DNA of 64,000 bases from Emticicia sp965283955 (GCA_965283955.1 CBDIQW010000001.1:1240001-1304000), one strand, 5' to 3'; counted from the first letter of the stretch, positions 1 through 8,068 are shown. Notes: generated by a model from the letters alone, not told the origin. Translations and numbers: made by a program.

Positions 1-1177
1 GAACATCCTGTTTATCAACTACTTGTGCGTGTTCGATTCTCCAACGGCGGTCGTTTTTGGTTTTCAATAATTTACCATAAATATCTAAAATCAAACGATT
101 CGCTGAATCACCAATGCAGTGCGTATTTGCCTGAAAACCTGAATTATAAATTTGTGTAAGGCTACGCTCTAACTCGGCCGCACTCAACAACAAAAAGCCT
201 GTTTTTGAAGGTTCATCACTGTATGGTTTGAGCAAACAAGCTCCTCGTGAACCCAAAGCACCATCGGCGTATAATTTAAACGAACGTACATTGAGGCGGT
301 CGGTTTTGTAAACGCCTTTTTTGATAAAATAATCAAGATTTCTGATTCCGAGCGAAACCATCACGTAGTTGCGGATTTTTAACGAACCTTCTTTGTTCAT
401 TTTATCAATCAAGTCAATATCGTCTTGGTTAAGACCTGCATCAGAAACAGTAGTAAGCCCGAGTTTGAAACACTCTTTCTGAGCAGCCAAAAGCATTTTT
501 CTTTTATCTTCTTCGGTAGCTTGCGGGATAACTCTACGCACCAAACCCATGGCATTATCGACCAAAATTCCAGTTAACTGCCCATCAATTACTTCTACAT
601 CACCGCCGTTTACCTTACTGGCTGGCGAAATTTTTGCCAATTCAATCGCTTTTGAATTGACCACTGCCGCATGGCCATCTATACGAGTCAAGAAAACGGG
701 TTTATTCGGGAAAGCTTTATCGAGTAATTCTTTGGTTGGAAATACCTTTACATCCCAGTCGTTTTGGTCCCAGCCACGGCCAATCAACCATCTATCGCCC
801 TTGTGCTGAGCTTCAAATTTTTGTAGGCGTTCGATGATTTCGCTGTACGATTTTGTATCAACCAAATCGCACTGACTAAGCATTTGACCCAATCCCAAAA
901 AGTGGCTGTGTGGGTCATATAATCCTGGGAAAACTGGTTTACCTTTGGCATCAATTTTTTGTTTGGCAGTATATTTAGCCAAAATGCTTTTAGAAGTGCC
1001 TGTTTCGAGAAATTTACCGCCTTTGATGGCAAATGCTTCGGCTTTTGCAAATTGGTTATCGACCGTGTAAACCACGGCATTATATACAACAAGGTCGGCC
1101 GTTTTTTTCTGTGCAAAAAGCTGAAACGTGGCAAATGAGAAGGAAATTAGAAAGAGTTTTTTGAAAATGTTTTTCAT
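1..1177 (-). CDS. YtcJ-like metal-dependent amidohydrolase, secreted, 3' end cut off by the window
   Basis: The frame is open from an ATG at 1177 to the window edge, giving the first 392 residues. It starts with a signal peptide (MKNIFKKLFLISFSFATF...LFAQ), followed by the amidohydrolase start (ADLVVYNAVVYTVD) and the metal-binding HxH in DPHSHF near residue 88. Further on come the family segments RIDGHAAVVNS and DGALGSRGA, and the truncated end contains WRIEHAQVVD, which carries another metal-ligand histidine. This is the amidohydrolase-3/YtcJ group, whose substrates are mostly unknown; export suggests a periplasmic hydrolase. The C-terminus lies outside the window. Family call is firm, substrate is not. 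Confidence 0.85.
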   Translation of the reverse strand, partial: MKNIFKKLFLISFSFATFQLFAQKKTADLVVYNAVVYTVDNQFAKAEAFAIKGGKFLETGTSKSILAKYTAKQKIDAKGKPVFPGLYDPHSHFLGLGQMLSQCDLVDTKSYSEIIERLQKFEAQHKGDRWLIGRGWDQNDWDVKVFPTKELLDKAFPNKPVFLTRIDGHAAVVNSKAIELAKISPASKVNGGDVEVIDGQLTGILVDNAMGLVRRVIPQATEEDKRKMLLAAQKECFKLGLTTVSDAGLNQDDIDLIDKMNKEGSLKIRNYVMVSLGIRNLDYFIKKGVYKTDRLNVRSFKLYADGALGSRGACLLKPYSDEPSKTGFLLLSAAELERSLTQIYNSGFQANTHCIGDSANRLILDIYGKLLKTKNDRRWRIEHAQVVDKQDV

Positions 1178-1203
1178 ACGGTAGGTTTATAGTTTGTTGG
1201 ATA

Positions 1204-1211
1204 CAAACATA
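1204..1211 (-). promoter_or_regulatory. -7 element for the amidohydrolase
   Basis: On the minus strand the sequence is TATGTTTG, matching the Bacteroidota -7 consensus TAnnTTTG, about 27 nt upstream of the ATG at 1177. No good TTG partner is visible 18-21 nt upstream. Confidence 0.4.
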
Positions 1212-1212
1212 C

Positions 1213-1250
1213 AAAAAAGCGAAGTAATCTGACGTTTACTTCGCTTTTTT
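1213..1250 (-). terminator. Intrinsic terminator after mltG
   Basis: A perfect 15-bp inverted repeat (AAAAAAGCGAAGTAA and its complement, 8-nt loop) ends in a T run on both strands. It lies 52 nt beyond the mltG stop and just before the next promoter. Confidence 0.85.
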
Positions 1251-1301
1251 GGTAAGAAATTATTCTTTTGAAGGCTTTTACTAAAAACTGCCTACTGGAG
1301 A

Positions 1302-2339
1302 TTATTTAATATTCGCTTTATCGAGTGCTTCTTGGAAAATACGAGCATTATTTGTGTGTTCTTCGAAGGTTTCGGCAAAATTATGATAACCCGAAAAATC
1401 TTCTTTTGCACAGAAGTACACGTATTTGTGGCGTTCGTAGTTCAAAACAGCGTTTAAGGCTACTGGCTCAGGCAGAGCAATTGGGCCTGGCGGTAAACCA
1501 GTATTTTTGTAAGTATTATACGGCGAATTTACTGCCAAATGTTTGTAGAGAATACGACGTAACGAAAAATCACCAACGGCAAATTTAACAGTAGGGTCAG
1601 CTTGCAAAGGCATATTTGCCGCCAAACGATTGATGTATGCACCCGCCACTCGTGGCATTTCATCTACTTTATTGGTTTCGGATTGCACGATTGAAGCCAA
1701 AACCGCCACTTGAATCGGTGTCATATTGATAGATTTTGCTTGCGAAAGGCGTTCGTCAGTCCAATATTTATTGTATTCGTCGTGCATTCTTGCCATAAAT
1801 TTCTCAGGTGTGGTCGTCCATCTGATAAAATACGTATTCGGCAAAAACATACACATAATGGTAGTTGTATCGAAACCAAACTTTTGACAAGCTTCTGGAT
1901 TACGAAGCAAATCGACTAATTCTTCGGTTTTAAATTCAAAACGTCCGCCCATTTTCTTAATCAAATCTGATTTGAGGCGTACATTATTAAAAGTCAAACG
2001 AACTTCGTCTTGCTCTCCTCGACGAAGTTTTCCGATTACTTCACGGTTTCCCGAATTTGGTTTGATGATGTAGCGTCCTGCTCTTACTTTTTCGGGGTAA
2101 TCCATGAATTTTGAAAGAAATTGGAAGGAAATTTCGTCATGAATTACTTTGTGTTTATGCAATGAATCAACTACATTTTTGTAAGTTCCGCCAGTTGGGA
2201 TATACAAAACAAAGTCTTTTTTGCCCTCGACATTCAGATTGGCACTATTGGCAACTTGCCAAAAATAAAAGGATAAAGTGGCCGCAACGGTAGTGACAAC
2301 TACTAATGCGTAGGCAATGAATTTTCTGTTTTTTAACAT
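1302..2339 (-). CDS. mltG: Endolytic murein transglycosylase MltG
   Basis: A 345-aa protein of the YceG/MltG family, which cuts nascent glycan strands in the membrane and sets peptidoglycan chain length. It has one N-terminal membrane helix (residues 8-30), then a LysM-like region. The catalytic domain shows FLPNTYF (165-171), ASIVQSET with the expected catalytic Glu221, LQADPTVKFA and the C-terminal SPYNTYKNTGLPPGPI signature. Length fits the family. The ATG at 2339 is 7 nt after the stop of the zeta-type kinase gene, so it is probably co-transcribed with that gene and the 118-aa gene before it; that pairing is odd because both MltG and zeta enzymes touch cell-wall synthesis. Confidence 0.93.
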   Translation of the reverse strand: MLKNRKFIAYALVVVTTVAATLSFYFWQVANSANLNVEGKKDFVLYIPTGGTYKNVVDSLHKHKVIHDEISFQFLSKFMDYPEKVRAGRYIIKPNSGNREVIGKLRRGEQDEVRLTFNNVRLKSDLIKKMGGRFEFKTEELVDLLRNPEACQKFGFDTTTIMCMFLPNTYFIRWTTTPEKFMARMHDEYNKYWTDERLSQAKSINMTPIQVAVLASIVQSETNKVDEMPRVAGAYINRLAANMPLQADPTVKFAVGDFSLRRILYKHLAVNSPYNTYKNTGLPPGPIALPEPVALNAVLNYERHKYVYFCAKEDFSGYHNFAETFEEHTNNARIFQEALDKANIK

Positions 2340-2346
2340 TTTGTAA

Positions 2347-3249
2347 TCAAATATTTGTAATAGTTTTCAAAATCATTCTTTTCAATCTACCCGAAATCTT
2401 GTTAGACTCTTGAAGAATCATTGTTCTAAATTCTTCTAAATCACCTTCTCTTTGCAAAATAAACGCCTCGATATTTCTGATAGAATCAACAATGAATCCA
2501 GTGTCTATTCTATTAAATTGATTTCTAATCGAATGAAAGTCTTGCAAAAATACAAAGGTAGGAAAGGCAATGTTATCTAAGAAAAAAACTTGCGAAGACT
2601 TTAAAGAGATGGTTATTTTTTCTGCCAAAACTCGTTGATAAAATCGGGCAGTATCGGGCGGTTTTGTGGTAAGAATTTGTTCAAGAACCTGCGGAATTTT
2701 CTCAAATCTATCATCTTGGTCTTCCATGTGTGTCCATCGGGCAAAACCTTTTTCTTTCAATTGAAATTCATAACGCAAGAAAATACTCAATTTACTGATG
2801 AGAGCAGGCACGGCCATAAGCCTTAGGTGGAACGAAAAATCGTTTTCTCGAAGCATATCAACGGTCTGATAAACCGCATTTACATTTCCACCCAATGTGC
2901 TATCAATGATGTGATTAAATTTATTTTTGATGCAATGTTTTATTAATCGTTCTGTCCAAGCCGAAGCGTACGGATTTACGAGATTAGCAGCATTTTGCAA
3001 AGTTTCGGGGTTTTGTTGGAGAGCCGTATAAACAGGATGATAAAGTCGGAGGTCGTCGGTGCTGATAAAAATAAAATCTTTTTGAAATTCTGCTTCAACT
3101 TCCTTAACCAAATACGATTTCCCTGCTCCTGGTTGTCCTCCAAGTATAACTCCCAAAGGTTTTGTTTGTGTAGTTTTAGCAAAAGTAAAATCGAAAAGAA
3201 TATCATTAAATATTTCCTCTGACTTTTCATCAGTAATCTCAATAGACAT
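2347..3249 (-). CDS. Zeta-toxin-type P-loop kinase
   Basis: A 300-aa protein with Walker A GGQPGAGKS (37-45) and the zeta-toxin signature FISTDDLRLYHP (61-72), followed by a DSTLGG segment after a basic stretch. Zeta toxins phosphorylate UDP-N-acetylglucosamine and so poison peptidoglycan synthesis, but many chromosomal relatives have other small-molecule or unknown targets. The gene overlaps the preceding 118-aa ORF by 11 nt, the layout of a toxin-antitoxin pair, and runs on into mltG. The upstream protein does not look like a classical epsilon antitoxin. The C-terminal third (about 200-300) has no motif I recognise. Kinase fold is firm; toxin role is inference. Confidence 0.8.
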   Translation of the reverse strand: MSIEITDEKSEEIFNDILFDFTFAKTTQTKPLGVILGGQPGAGKSYLVKEVEAEFQKDFIFISTDDLRLYHPVYTALQQNPETLQNAANLVNPYASAWTERLIKHCIKNKFNHIIDSTLGGNVNAVYQTVDMLRENDFSFHLRLMAVPALISKLSIFLRYEFQLKEKGFARWTHMEDQDDRFEKIPQVLEQILTTKPPDTARFYQRVLAEKITISLKSSQVFFLDNIAFPTFVFLQDFHSIRNQFNRIDTGFIVDSIRNIEAFILQREGDLEEFRTMILQESNKISGRLKRMILKTITNI

Positions 3250-3595
3250 ATTTTTCAGAGAGATATTTATTTTCTTTCATTAAATCAAGCAAAATACGTT
3301 GTCTTTCAGACAAATCAAGTTGGCGATACTTATTTCGTAAATTTAGCCAACTGATTTTCTTCGCCTTTAATTGTTCTTTTTCTTTCTCCGAAAGACTTTG
3401 CATTTCTCGACAAATGTGGCTTAATCGAGCAATCGCCTCCGCAAAGTAATTTTGCAGGTTTTCTGCCATTAAAAATTCATCATTCCAAGATAATGCCAAA
3501 AATGGCACTCTTATTTCAGTTAATTCGTTTTCAATGTCCCACCAATCTAACGAATCATTCTTGGGAAGTTCTTTTTCGGTTAGTGCTACCATCAT
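3239..3595 (-). CDS. Uncharacterised 118-aa protein, possible antitoxin of the zeta-type kinase
   Basis: A small acidic-then-basic, mostly helical protein with the tryptophan-rich start SLDWWDIE and a charged helix around LSEKEKEQLKAKK. I do not recognise the family. It begins with two adjacent ATGs (3595 and 3592) and its end overlaps the start of the zeta-type kinase by 11 nt, implying translational coupling. A strong Bacteroidota promoter sits just upstream (3609-3639), inside the end of hisS, leaving a very short leader. By position it could be an antitoxin or partner; sequence alone does not prove it. Confidence 0.7.
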   Translation of the reverse strand: MMVALTEKELPKNDSLDWWDIENELTEIRVPFLALSWNDEFLMAENLQNYFAEAIARLSHICREMQSLSEKEKEQLKAKKISWLNLRNKYRQLDLSERQRILLDLMKENKYLSEKYVY

Positions 3596-3608
3596 TCAAT
3601 ATTTTTAT

Positions 3609-3639
3609 CAAATATAGTTATTTCCAGAAACTATACCAA
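3609..3639 (-). promoter_or_regulatory. Promoter of the 118-aa/zeta/mltG operon
   Basis: On the minus strand: TTG (3639-3637), 20 nt, then TATATTTG (3616-3609). This fits the Bacteroidota TTG/TAnnTTTG consensus. The predicted start of transcription is only about 8 nt before the first ATG. The -33 box lies inside the 3' end of hisS. Confidence 0.65.
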
Positions 3640-5016
3640 TCGGCTAATGATTTGTTCGATAGACAGTTTTTCCTGCTCACCCAAAGTCATATTTTTAAAA
3701 GTCAGTTCGCCCGATTGCATTTCATCTGAACCTACAACGATTACGTACGGAATATTCTTACGATTGGCATAATCAAACTGCTTTTTGATTTTTGCTGATT
3801 CTGGATAAATTTCGGCATTAATGCCTGCATCACGCAATTTTCTAAGGATTGGCAAAGAGTATTTTTCGGCTTCGGCATCAAAATTAGTCAATAAAACCTT
3901 GGTCGTAACACCTTGATTATCTGGAAATAAATTTAGTTCTTCCATCACATCAAAAATACGGTCAACGCCCAACGAAATACCAACTCCCGAAAGTCCAGGC
4001 ATTCCGAAAGTTCCTGTTAGATTGTCATAACGACCTCCGCCCGAAATACTCCCAATTTGCACACCATTGGCTTTTACTTCAAAAATTGCTCCTGTATAAT
4101 AGCTGAGTCCACGAGCGAGCGTAATATCAAGTTGTGTATTGGCATTTTCCAAACCAAAACTTTGCACCAACGACCAAACTTTTTCTAATTCTTCAATACC
4201 TTTCAAACCTGTTTCAGAATCTTTCAACCAATTTCTTAAAAAATCGAAAAGAGTAGGCGTTCCCCCATCGGGGGCTGGGGCGACCGTCGCTACGGGGCTA
4301 AAAATCGGTTGTAATTTCTCAATAGATTCTTCCGAAAAACCACGTTCACGGAGTTCGTCTTCTACTTTTTCTTTCCCGATTTTATCTAATTTATCAATCG
4401 CAACCGTGAGCGGGACTTCACTGCCCTTCACCCCTATTACTTCGGCAATACCCGATAAGATTTTTCGGTTATTGATTTTAATCGTAAAGTCTTTGATGCC
4501 CAAGTTTTGCAAAATTTCCTGTAACATCAACACAATTTCGGCTTCACAAATCAATGAATCTGTACCCACCACATCGGCATCGCATTGATAAAATTCACGA
4601 TAACGGCCTTTTTGTGGGCGGTCGGCACGCCAAACAGGTTGAATCTGATAACGCTTAAATGGCATTACCAAGTCGTTGCGGTTCATGACCACAAAACGTG
4701 CAAACGGAACCGTAAGGTCATAACGCAAACCTTTTTCTGAGATTTTGTGCGTTAGTTTCTTGAAACCTTCTTCTAAATCTTTTTGAGTCAGGTCTTTTGA
4801 AAAATCACCCGAATTTAAGATTTTGAATAAAAGTTGGTCACCTTCATCGCCGTATTTTCCCATCAAAACCGAAAGATTTTCGATGGTTGGCGTTTCGATT
4901 GGTTGAAAACCGAATTTTTGGAAAGTACGCTTAATTGTATCAAAAATATAATTTCGCTTGACCATCACTGACGGCCCAAAATCTCTTGTTCCTCTTGCTA
5001 AACTTGGCTTACTCAT
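3631..5016 (-). CDS. hisS: Histidyl-tRNA synthetase
   Basis: A 461-aa class II synthetase that charges tRNA-His. Visible hallmarks: LRYDLTVPFARFV (97-109), motif 2 VWRADRPQKGRYREF (128-142), the histidine-binding signature ARGLSYYTG (301-309), SGGGRYDNL (325-333), motif 3 GISLGVDR, and a C-terminal anticodon-binding domain from about 375. Residues 240-252 (SPVATVAPAPDGG) are encoded by a 39-bp GC-rich palindromic repeat inserted in frame (see 4261-4299), in the connecting region between motif 2 and the histidine-A signature where it is likely tolerated. Start is the ATG at 5016. Confidence 0.96.
   Translation of the reverse strand: MSKPSLARGTRDFGPSVMVKRNYIFDTIKRTFQKFGFQPIETPTIENLSVLMGKYGDEGDQLLFKILNSGDFSKDLTQKDLEEGFKKLTHKISEKGLRYDLTVPFARFVVMNRNDLVMPFKRYQIQPVWRADRPQKGRYREFYQCDADVVGTDSLICEAEIVLMLQEILQNLGIKDFTIKINNRKILSGIAEVIGVKGSEVPLTVAIDKLDKIGKEKVEDELRERGFSEESIEKLQPIFSPVATVAPAPDGGTPTLFDFLRNWLKDSETGLKGIEELEKVWSLVQSFGLENANTQLDITLARGLSYYTGAIFEVKANGVQIGSISGGGRYDNLTGTFGMPGLSGVGISLGVDRIFDVMEELNLFPDNQGVTTKVLLTNFDAEAEKYSLPILRKLRDAGINAEIYPESAKIKKQFDYANRKNIPYVIVVGSDEMQSGELTFKNMTLGEQEKLSIEQIISRLV
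4261..4299 (-). repeat. In-frame GC-rich palindromic repeat inside hisS
   Basis: Exactly 39 bp (13 codons) reading AGCCCC at one end and ending in a CCCCCGATGGGGG hairpin on the minus strand. The same core occurs between genes at 8822-8848 and, inverted, inside the signal peptide at 50779-50804. Its G+C is far above that of hisS. Confidence 0.75.
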
Positions 5017-5057
5017 GTTGTTTTTTAGTATTTTCTAAGAATATTTTTCTCAGAAAT

Positions 5058-5083
5058 ACCGTCAGACTTGCGGTACAGACGGT
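5058..5083. repeat. Inverted repeat in the hisS leader
   Basis: ACCGTC at 5058-5063 pairs with GACGGT at 5078-5083 in the 5' leader of hisS, between its -7 element and its ATG. It is short; it may be a leader hairpin or a small repeat. Confidence 0.35.
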
Positions 5084-5112
5084 GTTTTTTAGACATTTAT
5101 TTTTCTTTGCCA

Positions 5113-5120
5113 CAAAATTA
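5113..5120 (-). promoter_or_regulatory. -7 element for hisS
   Basis: TAATTTTG on the minus strand matches TAnnTTTG and would give a leader of roughly 90 nt for hisS. No clear TTG at the proper distance. Confidence 0.4.
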
Positions 5121-5155
5121 GCTTAAAAAAGTCATTGTTAATTATTAAATGTTAA

Positions 5156-5186
5156 TTGATTTTCGTAGCTTTGCACCCTAATTTTG
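5156..5186 (+). promoter_or_regulatory. Promoter of the 47-aa basic protein gene
   Basis: TTG (5156-5158), 20 nt, TAATTTTG (5179-5186). A second candidate -7, TAGCTTTG, lies at 5166-5173. The predicted leader is about 100 nt and includes a GC-rich repeat. Confidence 0.6.
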
Positions 5187-5213
5187 CCCCAAGCCCCTCA
5201 GAAAGGGTCTTTA
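5187..5213 (+). repeat. GC-rich intergenic repeat in a 5' leader
   Basis: CCCCAAGCCCCTCAGAAAGG, a diverged member of the AGCCCC-type elements, with CCCCT/AGGG arms capable of pairing. It lies between the promoter and the start of the 47-aa gene. Confidence 0.4.
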
Positions 5214-5289
5214 GATATTCCAAAAATTTTTTACTATGCTCTGATTCTCCATTAGTAAATGGGTTTTAGGGTCTAAAATACATAATACA

Positions 5290-5433
5290 ATGGCAGTAAC
5301 ACAGTTGAAGCGTAAAGCAAAAAGAAACCAAGCAGTAGCTAAAAATAGAATTGCAACTATCAAACGTTTATCTTTGAAATTAGATATTAAACGTGTTGAT
5401 ATCGAGGCATTGAAAGCAGAATTTACAAAATAA
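5290..5433 (+). CDS. Very small, highly basic protein (47 aa)
   Basis: ATG at 5290 to TAA at 5431-5433. The protein begins MAVTQLKRKAKRNQAVAKN and ends EALKAEFTK; more than a quarter of the residues are Lys or Arg, concentrated in the first 35, with no hydrophobic segment. It resembles small ribosome- or nucleic-acid-associated proteins, and I believe similar short ORFs occur in other Cytophagales, but I cannot name the family. It has its own consensus promoter and an 18-bp terminator, so it is a single-gene unit, which strongly supports it being real despite its size. Confidence 0.75.
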   Translation: MAVTQLKRKAKRNQAVAKNRIATIKRLSLKLDIKRVDIEALKAEFTK

Positions 5434-5454
5434 TTTTTGTAGTTCGGTTATCGA

Positions 5455-5493
5455 ACAAAAAAAGAGATACTCGGTGAGTATCTCTTTTTTTGT
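5455..5493. terminator. Bidirectional terminator between the 47-aa gene and usp
   Basis: An 18-bp perfect stem (AAAAAGAGATACTC in its core) with a 3-nt loop and A/T runs on both sides. It serves two converging genes; its right arm ends at the stop codon of the stress-protein gene. Confidence 0.9.
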
Positions 5494-6354
5494 TTATCTA
5501 AATGGCGTTTCGAGCTGAAAGGCATTTTCGGTAGGTTCGCTATTTTTCGAGTAAAAAATAGATATTTTGGGACTACACGGAAACGAAGAACTATTCTTCT
5601 CCACATCCATAAAATCTTCATTCCATGCAATTACGGCCGATTCGCACAGAGTTTCTCCGATTTTTGTCAGAAAATTTGGCAAGTTTCTAACAGCTTGCAA
5701 GATAAAATTAAAAGTAAAGTTTGCATCAAAAAAGGTTTGATACTGCTTCATGCTCTTCTGTTTTTCTTCCAAACACTCTTTTGAATGAACAAAAAACACA
5801 AAATTCAGAAATACATTAAACTGAGATATGTATCGATTGAAGGCTGTGAGTTTCTCAATATCGGCTTTCTGCTCTGTATCAGCCAAAATACTGATGTTAT
5901 GCGGAAACTCCAACTGAATTTCGGGAGGAACAACCAACATACTTGCCGATACTTTCCGTAAAATTTGTGTGGAAATACTGCCCATTTTCCACGAATTTGG
6001 AGTATTTGAAGTTCCGATTACGATTGTATCAAACTTCTCAATGCCATGCAACTCATTTAATTTTCTTAAAACTTGTTCGATAGTTGTTGCTTGTCCAAAA
6101 ACACTTTTAATCTCAACAGCATGTGCATCTTTTACTTTTTGCAGAAGTAAATTCACTTTTTCAGCATCTTTGGGGTCTATTATCTCTTTTTGGTGACAAT
6201 AAAATAAGGTATATTCACAAAGAATCCGCTTTGTGACAACCACCGAGTACATGAGTAGATTTTCTGAGTTTTTTTCTAAGTCAACAGCAATTAAAATTTT
6301 TCTTGTTCTTTGAGCTGCTAATGGCATTTGGATACCATTATCATTTTTTTTCAT
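5494..6354 (-). CDS. Universal stress protein, tandem Usp domains
   Basis: A 286-aa protein. The first Usp domain (about 18-145) shows the start RKILIAVDLEKNSENLL and the end DTIVIGTSN...MGSISTQILRKVSASMLVVP, a degenerate form of the ATP-binding G-x2-G-x9-G-S/T motif. The second half (150-286) begins ISILADTEQ and is much diverged, lacking a recognisable nucleotide motif, so it is probably a structural partner domain. Soluble and cytoplasmic. Usp proteins help survival under stress and starvation; no specific partner is visible here. Start is the ATG at 6354, behind a good promoter. Confidence 0.8.
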   Translation of the reverse strand: MKKNDNGIQMPLAAQRTRKILIAVDLEKNSENLLMYSVVVTKRILCEYTLFYCHQKEIIDPKDAEKVNLLLQKVKDAHAVEIKSVFGQATTIEQVLRKLNELHGIEKFDTIVIGTSNTPNSWKMGSISTQILRKVSASMLVVPPEIQLEFPHNISILADTEQKADIEKLTAFNRYISQFNVFLNFVFFVHSKECLEEKQKSMKQYQTFFDANFTFNFILQAVRNLPNFLTKIGETLCESAVIAWNEDFMDVEKNSSSFPCSPKISIFYSKNSEPTENAFQLETPFR

Positions 6355-6406
6355 CTATAGGTATTAGCAAAACTGTGTAAAAACGACTTCTATCATATTG
6401 GTACCA

Positions 6407-6438
6407 CAAAATTACGAAGATTAAAGCAAACTTTGCAA
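6407..6438 (-). promoter_or_regulatory. Promoter of the universal stress protein gene
   Basis: Minus strand: TTG (6438-6436), 21 nt, TAATTTTG (6414-6407), leaving a leader of about 45 nt. Confidence 0.6.
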
Positions 6439-6575
6439 AATACTGATAATCAATTATTTAATTATAATTGATTTTTAATTTGTTTGAGTATAAATACTTA
6501 AAATAAGCCTATAAAAACTTAATTAAGTCACAAATTCATTTTTCATATTTTCAATCAATTTTGCCAAAAAAGAAA

Positions 6576-6607
6576 AAACATGGCTAAAACGAATTTTAAC
6601 CATGTTT
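6576..6607 (-). terminator. Terminator after the two-helix membrane protein gene
   Basis: AAACATGGCTAAAA pairs with TTTTAACCATGTTT across a 4-nt loop; in the minus direction it is followed by a T-rich run. Confidence 0.7.
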
Positions 6608-6642
6608 CATTTTTGACTCAAAAGAGTTCAAATTGTCCTATT

Positions 6643-6960
6643 TTACTCTCCTTTAGAATTATCTATTTTAGTGATAGTCAGTTTCTTTTTTGCATTTTTA
6701 TCTCTTTGTTTGAGGGCTTTTTTAATAAGTTTTTTGTTTTCCATTCTTACCTTAAAAATAATCGCTTGCCCGAATACACACAGACCGCCATTAATCATAA
6801 TTAGGCTATAACTTCCCAACAAAAACCAACGCAAAAATGGGGCATTGGTGTGCTTTAGGTTGGCAGCTTCGCTAAAAATACTCAGACCAAAGCCAATTAA
6901 GATTAAACCACCAATAGCACTTAAAAGCCATTTGGTGTAAAGACTCATTCGTTTCAACAT
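6643..6960 (-). CDS. Small membrane protein of unknown function (105 aa)
   Basis: Two hydrophobic helices (about 9-29 and 44-68) followed by a strongly basic cytoplasmic tail (KKLIKKALKQRDKNAKKK). Topology suggests both ends in the cytoplasm. I do not recognise a family. The ATG at 6960 is followed by another at 6948, which could also be the start. It stands alone with its own terminator at 6576-6607. Confidence 0.6.
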   Translation of the reverse strand: MLKRMSLYTKWLLSAIGGLILIGFGLSIFSEAANLKHTNAPFLRWFLLGSYSLIMINGGLCVFGQAIIFKVRMENKKLIKKALKQRDKNAKKKLTITKIDNSKGE

Positions 6961-7211
6961 TTTTTTCCAGGTGGTTTTTGTTTTTTAACTTCCATCTTCT
7001 TGAATCTTTATTGGTATTGGTGTAAAATCTAACAACAAAAATAACTAATTTTGAGAAAAAAACAGAACATTTATCAATTATCCGTTATCTGTTATCTGCT
7101 TGTTTTTATCTTTAACAATCTGATAATAAACAACTTGACTTATTTTCAAAAACGATTATTGTCTGATAAAAACTCAGAACTCATAACTAAGAACTCAGAA
7201 TTCTATTACTC
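6961..7211. other. Intergenic region with short direct repeats
   Basis: AT-rich, no convincing gene. Near 7170-7202 the word ACTCAGAACT/AACTCAGAATT is repeated in tandem; the same word makes up the right arm of the element at 45825-45915. Confidence 0.5.
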
Positions 7212-7982
7212 ATGGGCAAAATTATTAGCTTTTTACTCCGATTTATACCTCGAAAATACCTTCAGTTATTTAGCCATATTCCGCTCAAAATTTATACATT
7301 TTTCTTGAAAGGAAACAATGTAGAATGCCCCGTTTGTGATGCTAAACTGACAAAATTTATGCCTTACGGCCGTTTAGTTTCCCGTCCAAATGCACTTTGT
7401 CCGAATTGTTTGGCACTTGAGCGTCATCGTTTGATGGCACTTTATTTGAAAGAACGCACCAATTTCTTTACTGCTCAAAACTTAAAGGTATTACACGTAG
7501 CACCCGAATATTGTTTCATTGACCGTTTTGAGGAAATGAAAAATTTGGAATACATCACGGCCGATATTGAGTCGCCGCTGGCAAAAGTAAAAATGGATAT
7601 TCACCAAATTCCATTTGAAGCCAATACTTTTGATGTAGCCATTTGTAATCACGTAATGGAACACGTAGATGATTATCACAAAGCAATGTCGGAACTTTAC
7701 AGAGTACTGAAACCAAATGGTTGGGCAATTATTCAATCGCCACAAGATTGGACAAAAGCACATACATTTGAAGACCCAAGCATCACTGACCCTCGTGAGC
7801 GTGAAAGAGTTTTCTGGCAAAATGACCACCTCCGTCTTTTCGGTCGTGATTACGGTCGAGAGCTTGAAAAAGCAGGTTTTACAGTAACAGAAGACGATTT
7901 CGTAATGAAAATGTCGAAAGAACTGGTGAAGCGTTACTCTTTACCGAGCGAAGAAGTTGTTTATTTCTGTGAGAAAAAGTAG
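7212..7982 (+). CDS. SAM-dependent methyltransferase with N-terminal zinc ribbon
   Basis: A 256-aa protein. Cys39/Cys42 (CPVC) and Cys63/Cys66 (CPNC) form a likely zinc ribbon. The class I methyltransferase core follows: motif I VLHVAPE (about 97-103), an acidic ITADIES strand end, FDVAICNHVMEHVDD and LYRVLKPNGWAII. This is the type-11 methyltransferase group often found in surface-polysaccharide clusters, where it may methylate a sugar or lipid-linked glycan. Glycosyltransferases lie downstream, consistent with that job. The ATG at 7212 was chosen because it starts immediately before the first conserved helix. Substrate unknown. Confidence 0.8.
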   Translation: MGKIISFLLRFIPRKYLQLFSHIPLKIYTFFLKGNNVECPVCDAKLTKFMPYGRLVSRPNALCPNCLALERHRLMALYLKERTNFFTAQNLKVLHVAPEYCFIDRFEEMKNLEYITADIESPLAKVKMDIHQIPFEANTFDVAICNHVMEHVDDYHKAMSELYRVLKPNGWAIIQSPQDWTKAHTFEDPSITDPRERERVFWQNDHLRLFGRDYGRELEKAGFTVTEDDFVMKMSKELVKRYSLPSEEVVYFCEKK

Positions 7983-8017
7983 AGAAATCTACTAAACTAT
8001 ATATCAATTCATCAACT

Positions 8018-8036
8018 CACAATTCAGAGAATTGTG
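8018..8036. repeat. Palindrome of the GTAGCACAATTC type
   Basis: CACAATTC-AGA-GAATTGTG followed by CTAC. The related copy GTAACACAATTC-TCC-GAATTGTGTTA is at 31146-31170. Confidence 0.55.
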
Positions 8037-8068
8037 CTACTATCTATCAACCAAATAACATTCAACCT

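Noticed and set aside
4139..4588. 149-residue open frame opposite hisS
   Set aside because: It is the antisense shadow of a well-conserved gene; no start signals or recognisable domain.
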